From contig NW_026909534.1 of NCBI RefSeq assembly GCF_033115175.1, positions 581,701 through 645,700 on the forward strand: a DNA stretch of 64,000 bases, given 5' to 3'. Position numbers and translations under genes: made by a program. Source of the DNA: Lepus europaeus. Taxonomy: Eukaryota; Chordata; Mammalia; Lagomorpha; Leporidae. Of this stretch, positions 1 to 9,840 are shown one piece after another. Positions within the stretch are counted from its first letter, which is position 1, and the number at the start of each line of letters is the position of its first letter. Under the pieces are notes generated by a model. That model was not told the origin of the DNA. It did not search any database and saw only the letters and a program-made list of their open reading frames with translations.

Positions 1-139
1 ACTGCACTCCTGGGCCACAGCAGAGAGCTGGACAGGAAGAGGGGCAACCAGGACAGAATCCAGCACCCCGACCAGGACTAGAACCCTGTGTGCCAGTGCC
101 ACAGGCAGAGGACTAGCTTATTGAGCCATGGCACTGGAG
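1..139 (-). mobile_element. Young CSINE, cut by window edge
   Basis: The 5' half of a tRNA-derived lagomorph C repeat on the minus strand. It ends with the reverse complement of the GCCATGGCTCA head near 125-139, and the internal B-box-like GTTCTAGTCC is visible in reverse near 77-86. The tail lies outside the window. Confidence 0.85.
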
Positions 140-142
140 GGG

Positions 143-445
143 CTAGCATTTACGCCACCATTTGTGAGAATGAAATCCTATATGGGTGCAAGTTCAAGTT
201 CTGGCTGCTACACTTCTGATCCAGCTCCCTGATAACAGCCTGGGGAAACATCAGAGAATTGGCCAAGTGCTTGGGCTCCTTCATCCATGTGGGAGGCCTG
301 GAAGAAGCTCTCGGCTTTGACCTAACCCAACCCCTGCCTTTGTAGCCATTTGGAGAGTGAACCAGCTGATGGAAAAATCTGTCTTTCCCTCTTCTCTGTA
401 ACTTTGACTTTGTAATAAACAAATAAGTCTTTTATAAAATGATTA
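143..445 (+). mobile_element. Old CSINE
   Basis: Diverged C repeat. The core phrases 'gatccagctccctg', 'ggccaagtgcttgggc' and 'ggagagtgaaccagctgatgg' are present, and the tail has decayed to 'taataaacaaataag'. The head is barely recognisable, so the left edge is approximate. Confidence 0.8.
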
Positions 446-494
446 TAAATAAAAATAAACTCTTTAGAAATAGGTGATTTCAGGAGGTCATCAA

Positions 495-820
495 TGCGGC
501 TGAGGAGGTTATGTCCTACCTGCAATGCTGGCATCCTTTATCAGCACCTTTTCAAGTCCTGGATGTTCTACATCCTATTCAGCTCACAGCCAATGGCCTG
601 GGAAAGCAGCTGAAATGACCCACATGATTGGGCTCTGCCATCTACATGGAAGGCCAGGATGAAGCTTCTTTCTCCTGGCTTTGGTTTTACCCAGCTCTGG
701 ACATTGCAGCCATCTGGGGAGCAAAGCAGCAGATGGAAAGTCTCTTCGACTCTGTTTCTCCATCCTTACAAATCTGCCTTTCAAATGAGTACAATATATC
801 TTTAAAAAGAGAAAAAATAG
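495..820 (+). mobile_element. Old CSINE
   Basis: Heavily mutated copy. It keeps 'atggcctgggaaagcagc', 'attgcagccatctgggga' and 'agcagatggaaag', then a CT-rich stretch and 'cctttcaaatgag'. The first 40 bases are weak. Confidence 0.72.
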
Positions 821-923
821 GTGATTTTATCCAATGTTAAAATGAATTCTTCAAAGTTTTTTCAAAGGTACTTTATTATTCTGTATTGTAGGAAATAGTT
901 GAAAATATTTATACCCTTTTTAT

Positions 924-1235
924 AGAGATTTTTAAAATTTATTTGAAAGAATTATAGAGATAGCTATAGAGATAGAGATATAGAGAAATATAGAGAAAGA
1001 GAGAGAGAGAGAGAGAGAGATGAAAGACCTTCCATTTGTTGGTTCATATCCCAAATGGCCACAATGGCCAGGTCTGGGCTGATCCAAATCCAGAAGCCAG
1101 GAGCTCCTTCAGGGTTGCCCACATAGATGCAGGATCCCAAATACTTGGACCATCTGGGACTTGAACTGGTAGCCATATGGGATGCCAGCACCATAGTTGC
1201 TGGCTTTACCCACTATTTCCACAGTGCTGGCCCTC
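924..1235 (-). mobile_element. CSINE with (GA)n tract
   Basis: Minus-strand copy that runs from the 'atttatttgaaaga' tail complement to 'cacagtgctggccc'. A GA/TA-rich run at about 955-1022 is the expanded CT tract of the element. About 40 bases of the middle are missing. Confidence 0.85.
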
Positions 1236-1562
1236 AATTATTTTAAAATGAATACAAAATAAGTTGCATATTCTACTTACAATCAAATAGATTAATAATA
1301 AGTACATTTGTTTTAGGAACCTCTAATACTTTCAATCATTATACCAATTTAAAAATCTTAGTACATCAGCTTGAACAGATATGGAGATCCAGGTTGGGTA
1401 GATTTTTCTCTTCTGTGGAATTAACATACATATATTATATAATCCTAATGATTTTTAGTTCTTTAAGCTTTATATAAAAGCACTCAAAATTTCATGGTTA
1501 TAAAATTAAATGATAATGTATATTGCTCACGGACCTTTTGAAATAACTTCTTATAAAATATA

Positions 1563-1895
1563 GGGGCTGGCACTGGCATAGCGAGTAAAGCCACCACCTG
1601 CAGTGCCAGCACCCCATATGGGCACTGCTTTGAGACCCAGCTGCTCCACTTCTGATCCAGTTCTCTGCTATGGCCTGGGAAAGCAGTGAAAGATGGTCCA
1701 AGTCCTTGGGCCACTGCACCCACATGGGAGACCTGGAAGAAGCTCCTGGCTCCTGGGTTCAGATTGGCACAGCTCTGGTTCATTGTGGCCAATTGGGGAG
1801 TGAACCAGTGGATGGAAGACCTCTCTCTCTCTTTTTCTCCTCTTTCAGTGTAAATGTGACTCTCAAATAAATGTCTTTTTTAAAAAGAAATATTA
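1563..1895 (+). mobile_element. CSINE
   Basis: Nearly full-length copy from 'ggggctggcactggcata' to 'ctcaaataaatgtc' plus an A-rich tail. The 1484-1792 and 1670-1870 reading frames lie inside it and are not genes. Confidence 0.9.
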
Positions 1896-2044
1896 TATAC
1901 AATTACTATGCATACAGGCCACAATCTAATACCCCTGAATAGCAGCAAGTTACAGCAAAATACAGAGTGAAGGAGTCTGGAGAAATCAACTTAGCTTCAT
2001 TTGATATTTCAGGTGAAACTCAGTCCTGTATTAATAATCATTAT

Positions 2045-2317
2045 GAGCTACAACTTCTTGTATGTCATGTTAGTGTGTGAGATTTTGTAAACTAGTTATG
2101 CTAGGTCATATTGTAGATCTGTCAGATTTCAGAGAAATCTCTATACTGCCTCTAGTAACGGTTGCAATAGTTTACATTCCCACCAAAAGTGTACTAAGGA
2201 ACTTTTCCCCCTACATCCTCACCTGCATTTATTGCTTCATAATTTTTTTGTATGAGAGCCATTCTAACTCTGGTAAGGTGTAACCTCATTGTGGTTTTTA
2301 TTTGCATTTCCTGGCCA
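2045..2317 (-). mobile_element. L1 ORF2 3' fragment
   Basis: Antisense L1. The stretch at about 2280-2316 is the reverse complement of the 'atgcaaatcaaaaccacaatgaggt' type motif seen in sense orientation at 43,295. Left edge uncertain. Confidence 0.7.
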
Positions 2318-2625
2318 AGAGCTTGGAGCTTCTTCTGGGTCTCCCACATGGGTGCAGGGACCCAAGGACTTGTGCCATCTTCTACTGCTATCCCAGGCCA
2401 TAGCCAAGAGCTGCTTCAGAAGTGGAGCAGCTAGGACTTGAACTGGCACTCATATGGGATGCCAGCACTTCAAGTCAGATCTGTAACCTGCTGCGCCACA
2501 GATCGGTGCAGCTTTGGCCATTGCAGCCATCTAGGGAGTGATCCATCAGATGGAAGATCTCTCTGTTTCTACCTCTCTCTAACTTTGTCTTTCAAATAAA
2601 TAAAATAAAGCTTAAAAAAAGAATA
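2318..2625. mobile_element. CSINE with inverted 5' half
   Basis: The 5' two-thirds of a C repeat lies on the minus strand (2,320-2,503, head at the right). It is followed directly by the 3' third on the plus strand (2,505-2,625, from 'gcagctttggccattgc' to the A-rich tail). The two parts together make roughly one complete element with little overlap, as expected for a 5' inversion during insertion rather than for two independent copies. Confidence 0.7.
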
Positions 2626-2637
2626 ACTAAAAAAAAG

Positions 2638-2700
2638 GTATGGTTATCTCAATAGATGCAGGAACCATTTGATAAAATACAACACTCTCTCACTATGAAT
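2638..2700 (+). mobile_element. Small L1 ORF2 piece, inverted relative to neighbour
   Basis: Matches the sense L1 stretch at about 41,797-41,860 ('ttatctcaatagatgcag', 'catttgataaaat'). It abuts minus-strand L1 that carries the sequence immediately upstream in L1 order, which implies a local inversion. Confidence 0.65.
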
Positions 2701-2702
2701 AA

Positions 2703-4257
2703 ATAAACAGTTTTCATTCTTCTATTTGTTATTGTGATGTGTCACATTTGTTAATTTGCATATGTTGAACCATTCCTGCATACCAGAGATACCACTTGGT
2801 CCAAGTGAACAATCATATTTTGTTCATCTGTGATACTGGTTTATAATTCTTTTTGTTGTATGTTTTTCTGGTTTTTGAATTAAGTCATAGAAGCAGTATG
2901 GGAGAATTTCCTCCATCTCAGTTGTTTGAAATAGATTGAGAAGAATTGGAATTAGTTTTTCTGTAAAAGTTTGGCAGAGCTCAGTATATAACCATCCAGT
3001 GCTGGGCTTTTTCTATGTGGGGAGGGTCTTTATTTCTTATTCAGTCTCTATCTTCGTTATTGTTTTGTTTAGGTTTTCACTGCCTTCATGCATCAATGTT
3101 TGGTAGTTTGTGCTTATCTAGGAATCCATTTCTTCTAAATTTCCCTATTTTTTGGCATATAGCTTTTTTCATAATTTCTGATGAATTTTATTTCTGTGGT
3201 AGCTAACATTTCCTTTTTTATTTCTGAATTTATTAATATGTGTCATCTCCACTGTTTTATTTTAATTAGTCCTGTGGTGTGTCAATTTTAATTTTTTCAA
3301 AAATAATTGCTCTTCATTTCACTGATCTTTTGTTTCTTTTTTGTTTCAATTTTATTTCTTCTTTAATTTTAAGAATTTCTTTCCTCATACTAACTTGTGA
3401 TTTGGTTTATTGTTTTTCTAGGTTTTGAATGGATTGTTAGATCATTTGTTTAATCCTTTTCCAATTTTGAGGTAAGCACTAACTGCTATAAACTTAACTC
3501 TCAGAATTGCTTTTGCTGTATATCATAAGTTTTGGTATGTATTTTGTCATTTTCATTTCTTTCCTGTAATTTTTTATTTACTTTTTGATTTCTTCTATGA
3601 CCCACTATTCATTCAGGAGCAGGCTGTTCAGACTCCATATGCTTGCATGCTTTCTAGAGTTTCTTATGTTCTTAATTTTCAGATTCATTCCATTGTGGTC
3701 AGAAAAGATATGTGGTATGATTTCATTTTCTTTTTATTTGCTGAGATTTGCTTTATGGCCTAACATATGATCTGTCCTAGAAGGAGTTCCATGCACTGGT
3801 GATAAGAATGTGTATTCTGCAACTATGGGATGAAATGTTCTGTATATGTCAATTCTGTCATTTTGGTCCATAGTGTAGATTAGTTGTCTTCTTTGATTTT
3901 TCTTTGTCTAGTTGTCCTGTGTATTGATGAAACTGTGATATTGCTGTCAACCATTACCATTGAATTGAAGTCAATGTTTCTGATAAGATCCATTAACCTT
4001 TGTTTTAAATAAGCAGGCACTGGGGCTGGAACTGTGGCAAAGCAGGTTAAGCATTCCATATGGGCACTGGTTTGAAACCTCACTGTTCCACTTCTGATCC
4101 AGCTCTCTGCTGTGGCCTGGGAAAGCAGTAGAAGGTGGTCATAGTCCTTGGGCCCCTGCATCCATGTGGGAGACCCAGAAGAAGCTCCTGCCTGCTGGCT
4201 TCTGATTGGCTCAGCTCTGGCCACTGGCTATTTGAAGAGTGAACCAGCAAATGAAAG

Positions 4258-4292
<35 letters not shown>

Positions 4293-4641
4293 GCTCTGCT
4301 TTTCAAATAAATAAATGAATCTTTAAAAAAAATGAAAAGCAATCATGCACCTGGCATTGGGTACATATACATTTACCATAGTTACATCTTTCTGTTGGAT
4401 TGATCCCTTCAGTAATACAAAATTCCTTTTCTTTGTCTTGTTTAATAGTTTTTACTTTAAAGTCTGTTTTGCATGATATTATCATGGCTAATATTTCTCT
4501 TTTTTACTTTTTGTTATCATGGAATATCATTTTCCATCCTTTAACTTTCGAAGTCTGTATGTGTCTTTGTAGCAGAGATGTGTTTATTACAGGCAATAAA
4601 AAAATGGATCTTGTGTTTTAATACATTCAGCTAGTCTGTGT
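2703..4641 (-). mobile_element. L1 ORF2 remnant (antisense)
   Basis: T-rich antisense of L1 ORF2. The reverse complement of the sense motif 'catttgcaaataaatcaatatgatac' type region (compare 41,735-41,765) opens it, followed by ORF2 sequence toward the endonuclease part. Many stops and indels; non-functional. A plus-strand CSINE splits it at 4,024-4,333, and L1 resumes from 4,334. Confidence 0.75.
4024..4333 (+). mobile_element. CSINE inside L1
   Basis: Starts at 'ggggctggaactgtggca', carries a (CT)n run at 4,260-4,290 and ends 'tttcaaataaataaatgaatc' plus an A run. The host L1 is visible on both sides, so the SINE is younger than that L1. Confidence 0.9.
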
Positions 4642-4974
4642 TTTTTTTTTTAGATTTATCCATCCATTTGAAAGTCAGAGTTACACAGGAGAGAAGGAGA
4701 GGCAGAGAGAGAGAGGTCTTCCATCTGCTGGTTCACTCCCCAATTGGCCGCAATGGCTGGAGCTGTGCCAATCCAAACCCAGGGACCAGAAGCTTCTTCA
4801 GGTCTTCCTCACAAGTGCAGGGGCCCAAGGACTTGGGCCATCTTCTACTGCTTTCTCAGGCCATAGCAGAGAGCTGGATTGGAAGTGGAGCAGCTGGGAC
4901 TTGAACCAGTGCCCATATGGGATGCCAGCACTGCAGGCAGCAGCTTTACTTACTACACCACAGTGCCAGCCTCT
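4642..4974 (-). mobile_element. CSINE
   Basis: Full-length minus copy from a T-run and 'agatttatccatccatttg' to 'caccacagtgccagcc'. It terminates the antisense L1 block. Confidence 0.9.
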
Positions 4975-5224
4975 TGATTTATTTTATTGTTTTTCTTTTG
5001 GGAACTTCATGCCAGGAGGCCAGACCATGGGCCCTCCCTGATTACAGCATGTGGAGTTTGAATGAGAGTTATATTCCAGGCAAATCTTCCTCTTTGGTAT
5101 CTACGATGTCCCTGCTGCCACCTGAAATCCTGTCACAGCCTTCCTCACCACCTGTCCTTACCACATTGGACATCCTGGCACTGACCCTGCCATCCCTGCC
5201 ACAATGTTACTTCCCACCACTACT
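4975..5224. other. Unclassified sequence
   Basis: No repeat recognised. A 125-residue frame at 4,917-5,294 starts in the preceding SINE and ends in the following one, so it is not taken as a gene. Confidence 0.5.
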
Positions 5225-5490
5225 TGGGTTGACTACATTCTATATCAGAGTAGCTGGGTTTGAGTCCAGGCTCTATTTCCAACTCTACTTTTGACCAGTG
5301 CATACCCTGGGAGGCAGCAGGTATGTGGTCCCTGCATCCACATGGGAAACCTAAATTCAATTCTAGATTCCTGGCTTCAGTCTACCTTGCCCCAAGTGTT
5401 GTGAGCACTTCAGAATTGGATCAGCAGATGGAAGACTTATTCTATCTCTCTCATATTAATTTAAAATATTTGGAAATGCAAGGGACATAA
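5225..5490 (+). mobile_element. Old CSINE, CSINE3-like
   Basis: Carries the phrase 'accctgggaggcagcagg' at about 5,305 and 'ggatcagcagatggaag' at about 5,418, marks of an older C-repeat branch that lacks the GGCCCAAGTGCTTGGG core of the classic form. Confidence 0.75.
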
Positions 5491-5674
5491 AGGTCATTGA
5501 AATTTGAAATTTGACATGTAAAAAAGCCATAGAATTTTGGCATAGAAAAACCAAAATAATGTTTTTATCTGGTTTTGTCACTATACATATTCTCTCCTTC
5601 ATGTGACTATAATTTTATTTATATATATCACATTAACACATGATATGCAGTTTTGCTACATTCCTTTTCCATTT

Positions 5675-5752
5675 TCTTTTTAAAATTTTATTGGTTTATT
5701 TATTTACTTGAAAGACAGTGTGACATAGAGGGAGAGATGGAGAGAGAAATCA
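5675..5752 (-). mobile_element. CSINE tail fragment
   Basis: Only the reverse complement of the A-rich tail and CT tract is present ('tttatttacttgaaagacag', then GA-rich sequence). The rest of the element is absent. Confidence 0.65.
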
Positions 5753-6745
5753 TCCTTATTTTTGTCAATTTAAATAATTATGGGACAGATTTTCTGTATG
5801 TGGGATCATTGCATCAAAACATAATGAACAGAGAGTTTCCTAAAAATCTTCATGTTCACTTCCACAGAAGCTGTGACAATTTGAATTCCACACAGAAATC
5901 TGTGAGGGAGCTAATTCCTCATGAAAACATTTTCAATTTGGGGGACTTTTGCTCCTGCATTAGGTGACAAGTGTATATCTCTATAGTTTTCCAAAAATAT
6001 CAAATTTATGCACCATTTAGCGTATGCCTTATTTTTAGCACTTGTGTAAATATAATTTATGATAATGAAATGTATCCCTTCAAAGAACAATGTTGGGTGA
6101 GTTTTAATAAATATAAACATTAGTGTAACCACCACACTTGAGATTTCTAATAATTCCATCATTCCAGAAAGCTCCCTTTGGATTCACTCCCTCAAATAGC
6201 CCTTATCTAAGACAACCACCTTCCACATTTTCTCCAGGATGGTGTTTTTAACATTTTTCAATGATGAGAATATCTGTGGTTCTATAAATTTACTCTAGGT
6301 GATACAAAATTTTAATCCCTAAATAATGACCCTTATGAATAGATCTTTGGTGAAATTCTTGTAAAAATATTGGTGTGTGTGTGTGTGTGTTTTTCTTTTC
6401 TCTTGGGAAAATACATAGAAGTGCAGTTGATAACTCATGTAATACGTGTTTTAATGTTCCATTTATATTCTGAACAGCAATATATGAAAGGTTCAGTGAT
6501 TCCACATCCTCACCAATGTTTGGTATCCTCAGTGTTCTTAAATTTAGTCAGTCTGCTGGTATTTAGTGATATGTGAAAGTGTTTTAATTTGAACTTCCAT
6601 TAATAGGACTTATGTTGAGTTTCTTTTCTTGACACTAGTAGGCATACACAAAGCTCCTTTAAAACATCTTTTGAAGTATTTTTCATGTATCCTAGGACTT
6701 ACTGTTTTATTATTATTGAATTATTAGAGTTCTTCATATGTCCGA
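5753..6745 (-). mobile_element. Old L1 debris (antisense)
   Basis: Two diverged antisense pieces of the ORF2 end/3' UTR. The 'cacatcctcaccaatgtttgg' type phrase at about 6,503 and its counterpart near 5,840-5,900 suggest two overlapping copies. A (GT)n run sits between them. Family assignment is by phrase only. Confidence 0.55.
6371..6391 (+). repeat. (GT)n microsatellite
   Basis: Short uninterrupted GT run within L1 debris. Confidence 0.9.
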
Positions 6746-6749
6746 TTTA

Positions 6750-7010
6750 AAAAAGTTTGGCTTGGCTGTGGGCATTTCATGTAGCAAGTAAGATGCTGCT
6801 TGGGATACTTACATTCATATCCAAATGCCTGCTTGCAACTTTTGGCTGCACTTTGGATCCTACTATCCATACAGGAGCTTGGAATGAGACCAGGGCTATG
6901 ATTTTTAATTAGGCACTGTGAGGCTGTTACAATCATTTGGGGAATGAAGCAGCATAGGGAAGATGTTCTTCTGTCACTGTATCTCCCTCTCCATTCCTCT
7001 CTTTTTAAAA
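6750..7010 (+). mobile_element. Old CSINE, CSINE3-like
   Basis: Recognised from 'gtaagatgctgcttgggat', 'ctatccatacaggagcttgg' and 'atttggggaatgaagcagca', then a CT-rich tail. Strongly diverged. Confidence 0.6.
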
Positions 7011-7017
7011 AGATTTA

Positions 7018-7351
7018 TTGGCTGGCACCATGGCTCACTAGGCTAATCCTCCACCTTGCAGCGCCGGCACACCAGGTTCTAGTCCCAGTCGGGGCACCGA
7101 TCCTATCCCGGTTGCCCCTCTTCCAGGCCAGCTCTCTGCTGTGGCCTGGGAGTGCAGTGGAGGATGGCCCAAAGTCCTTGGGCCCTGCACCCCATGGGAG
7201 ACCAGGAGAAGCACCTGGCTCCTGCCATCGGATCAGCACGGTGCACCGGCCACAGCGCGCCTACCGCGGCAGCCACTGGAGGGTGAACCAGCGGCAAAAA
7301 GGAAGACCTTTCTCTCTATCTCTCACTGTCCACTCTGCCTGTCAAAAAAAA
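7018..7351 (+). mobile_element. Young CSINE
   Basis: Head 'ggctggcaccatggctca', B-box-like 'ggttctagtccc', GC-rich middle and tail 'ctctgcctgtcaaaaaaa'. Overlapping frames at 6,944-7,495 and 7,141-7,476 are SINE translation. Confidence 0.95.
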
Positions 7352-7352
7352 A

Positions 7353-7478
7353 AGGTTTATTTATTTTTTTGGAAGGCAGAATTACAGAGAAGCAGAGACA
7401 GAGGCAGAGACAGAGAAATCTCCCATCTGCTGGTTCATTCCCCAAATGGCCGCAAAGGCTGGAGCTGGGTCACTGAAG
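7353..7478 (-). mobile_element. CSINE 3' half (antisense)
   Basis: Starts at the tail complement right after the poly(A) of the preceding plus-strand SINE, giving a tail-to-tail inverted pair. It stops at 'gagctgggtcactgaagc', so the 5' half is missing. Confidence 0.75.
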
Positions 7479-7567
7479 CTTTAACTAACCTTTAACACTT
7501 TGATTACATGAGTGCATTAGTTAAATATCAGCAAATGAAATCAGGTCAGTTTTTGGACTCTAGTAAT

Positions 7568-7624
7568 CATATATTTGAAAAACAGAGTTCCAGAGAGAGA
7601 AGGAGACACCCTCCACAAACACAC

Positions 7625-7671
<47 letters not shown>

Positions 7672-7932
7672 CTTCCACATGCTGACTTACTCCCCAAATG
7701 GCCACAACAGCCAGGGCTGGGTCAGGCTGAAGCCAGGGGTCAGGAGGTTCTTCTGGGTCTCTCATGTGGATGCAGAGGCCCAAGCACTTGGGCCATATTC
7801 CACAGCTATCCTAAGTGCATTAGCAGAGAGCTGGATTGGAAGTGGAGTAGCCAGAACATGAACTGGCACCCTTATGGGATGTCAGCACCACAGGCAGCAG
7901 CTTTATGCACTATGCCAAAATGTCATTCTCCC
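7568..7932 (-). mobile_element. CSINE with long (GA)n
   Basis: Contains an approximately 41-base GA run at 7,628-7,668, the complement of the CT tract, then the core to 'ctatgccaaaatgtcattc'. The 117-residue frame at 7,508-7,861 is its translation. Confidence 0.88.
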
Positions 7933-8154
7933 ATTTTAACTCTTGGTATGAGGTAGTTGAAAATCACAATATTTGATCTTTCTTAAAATTAGCTTTACTC
8001 TTTTATGTCCTTTTCATTTTAAAGTATGTTTTTCAATTAGAAGGTGATTTTTCATGAGGACACACACACACAGAGTTGTTGGAATTGTAATGGCATTTCT
8101 TCATATTTTAAAATAAATTTGGGGAAATTCATGTCTTGAATTACTGAATTTTCT

Positions 8155-8492
8155 TAGCTTTATTTGTCTGAAAGTCAGGGTGACAGAGGGAAAAATAGAA
8201 ATGAATCTTCTATCTGTAATTTTAATCTCCAAATACTTGTAATAGACAGAGCTATGTGAAGCCAAAAACAAAACAAAGATAAAAACAAATCAAAACTCAA
8301 AAACACAATAATCTATCTAGGTCTGCCACATGAGTGGCAGGGGCCCAAGCACTCAGTATATCATTTCTGTCCCCCAGACACAGTAGTAGAGAGTTATATC
8401 AGATGTGGAGGTGGGATTTGATCAGAAGTAGACTAATATGGGACATTAGCACCCCAAATGGCAACTTAACCCACTGCATGACAATGACCACA
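8155..8492 (-). mobile_element. Old CSINE with A-rich insert
   Basis: Recognisable at both ends ('tttatttgtctgaaagtcag' and 'cccactgcatgacaatgac'). An AAAAC-rich stretch at about 8,262-8,312 has replaced part of the middle. Confidence 0.72.
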
Positions 8493-8494
8493 CC

Positions 8495-8870
8495 GACATT
8501 GAGTTTTATAGTCAATGCAGGTATTATGACTTTCCACTTCATTTGGATCTTCTTTATATACTATCATGAATATTTTGTTTTTCATAGCATGGGGTATTAC
8601 ATAATATTTGTTATTTGTTCCCAAGTAATTTATATTTTTAATGGTTTTGTAAATAGTTTTATTTCATTTAATTTGTTTGTTCTTAAAACATATTTCATTG
8701 AATTTTGCATGCTCACCTTCCTTGCTGGGGTTTCTTCTAGTACATTCAGTTTATTTGATATTTTCCAAATATTCTCTTGTTATCATTCAAAAATCTTTTG
8801 AGAAAAAATCATTTAAATTCCAAATATTAATGTGTCCTTATTTTCAAACTATTTTTCTATTGTAATCTGT
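8495..8870 (-). mobile_element. Old L1 ORF2 debris (antisense)
   Basis: T-rich antisense with the 'ggatcttctttat', 'aagtaatttatatttttaatgg' pattern of L1 ORF2. No reading frame survives. Confidence 0.5.
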
Positions 8871-8929
8871 TTTATATTTCATTTTTATTCTGCTGTGATC
8901 TCTATGTATTTGGTTGTGCAAATATGGGG

Positions 8930-9840
8930 TTGTTTTCAAATTATTTATTTTTAATTTTAAATTGTGATAAAATGTATAATATCTATGAATAAACATAAAA
9001 ATTGTGTATCTATTTATGGGACAGCATGTGCTATTTTGAAACATGCATACATTGCATAACATTCAAATCAGGGTAAACAAATCTATCTCCTCAAACATAT
9101 TATTTCTTTTTTTTAAAGATTTACTTATTTATTTGAAAGGCATATTTACAGAGAGAGAGAGAGAGAGAGAGAGAAAGTTTTCCACTGCTGGTTCATTCCC
9201 CAAATGGCCAAATTGGCCAGAGCTGGGCCAATCCAAAGCCAAAAGCCTGGAACTTCTTCTGAATCTTCCATGTGGATACAGGGGCCCATGGACTTAGGGC
9301 ATCATCTACTGCTTTCCCAAGGAATAGCAGAGAGCTGGATCAGAAGTGGGACAGCTGGGACTTACACTGGCACCCATATGGATGCTAGTATTGCAGGCAG
9401 TGGCTTTACCTGCTACGCCACAGCATCATCCCCAAATATATCATATCTTATGGTGAAAATACCCTAAATTATTTCTATTAATTTTCATTTGTTTTAAAAT
9501 TTCTTATGGTAAACAAATTTCATTTATTTCATAAATACAGATTTAGGAGCATAGTATCTAAATAAACATTTGACATTTACTTAAAATAAAATAAGCATTA
9601 TCATTATGTATTGTCACTCTACTGTGCAATGCAACAACAGAACTTTCATCCCCAATGTGTAGTGTAGGATTTTACTATCACTTGTACCATTTACATTTCC
9701 CTATCCTCTCTCACCATAGTCACTTCAGACTCTGGTAACTATCCAAATACCCTGACTTCTGAGATCAGCTTTATTACATTTCACATATGAGTAGAATTTT
9801 GTGACTTATTTTTCTGTTCCTACCATACTACCTAGATCCC
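8930..9840 (+). mobile_element. Old L1 3' UTR
   Basis: Sense-strand old L1 3' UTR pattern: 'tatttatgggacagcatgtg', 'aaatcagggtaaacaaatct', and after the SINE 'gactctggtaactatcc' near 9,728. Interrupted by a minus CSINE at 9,108-9,433. Confidence 0.6.
9108..9433 (-). mobile_element. CSINE inside old L1
   Basis: Complete minus copy from the T-run and 'aaagatttacttatttatt' to 'ctacgccacagcatcatcc', with a GA run at 9,151-9,172. Confidence 0.9.

Noticed and set aside
6944-7495. 183-codon plus frame
   Set aside because: Translation of a young CSINE plus its antisense neighbour.
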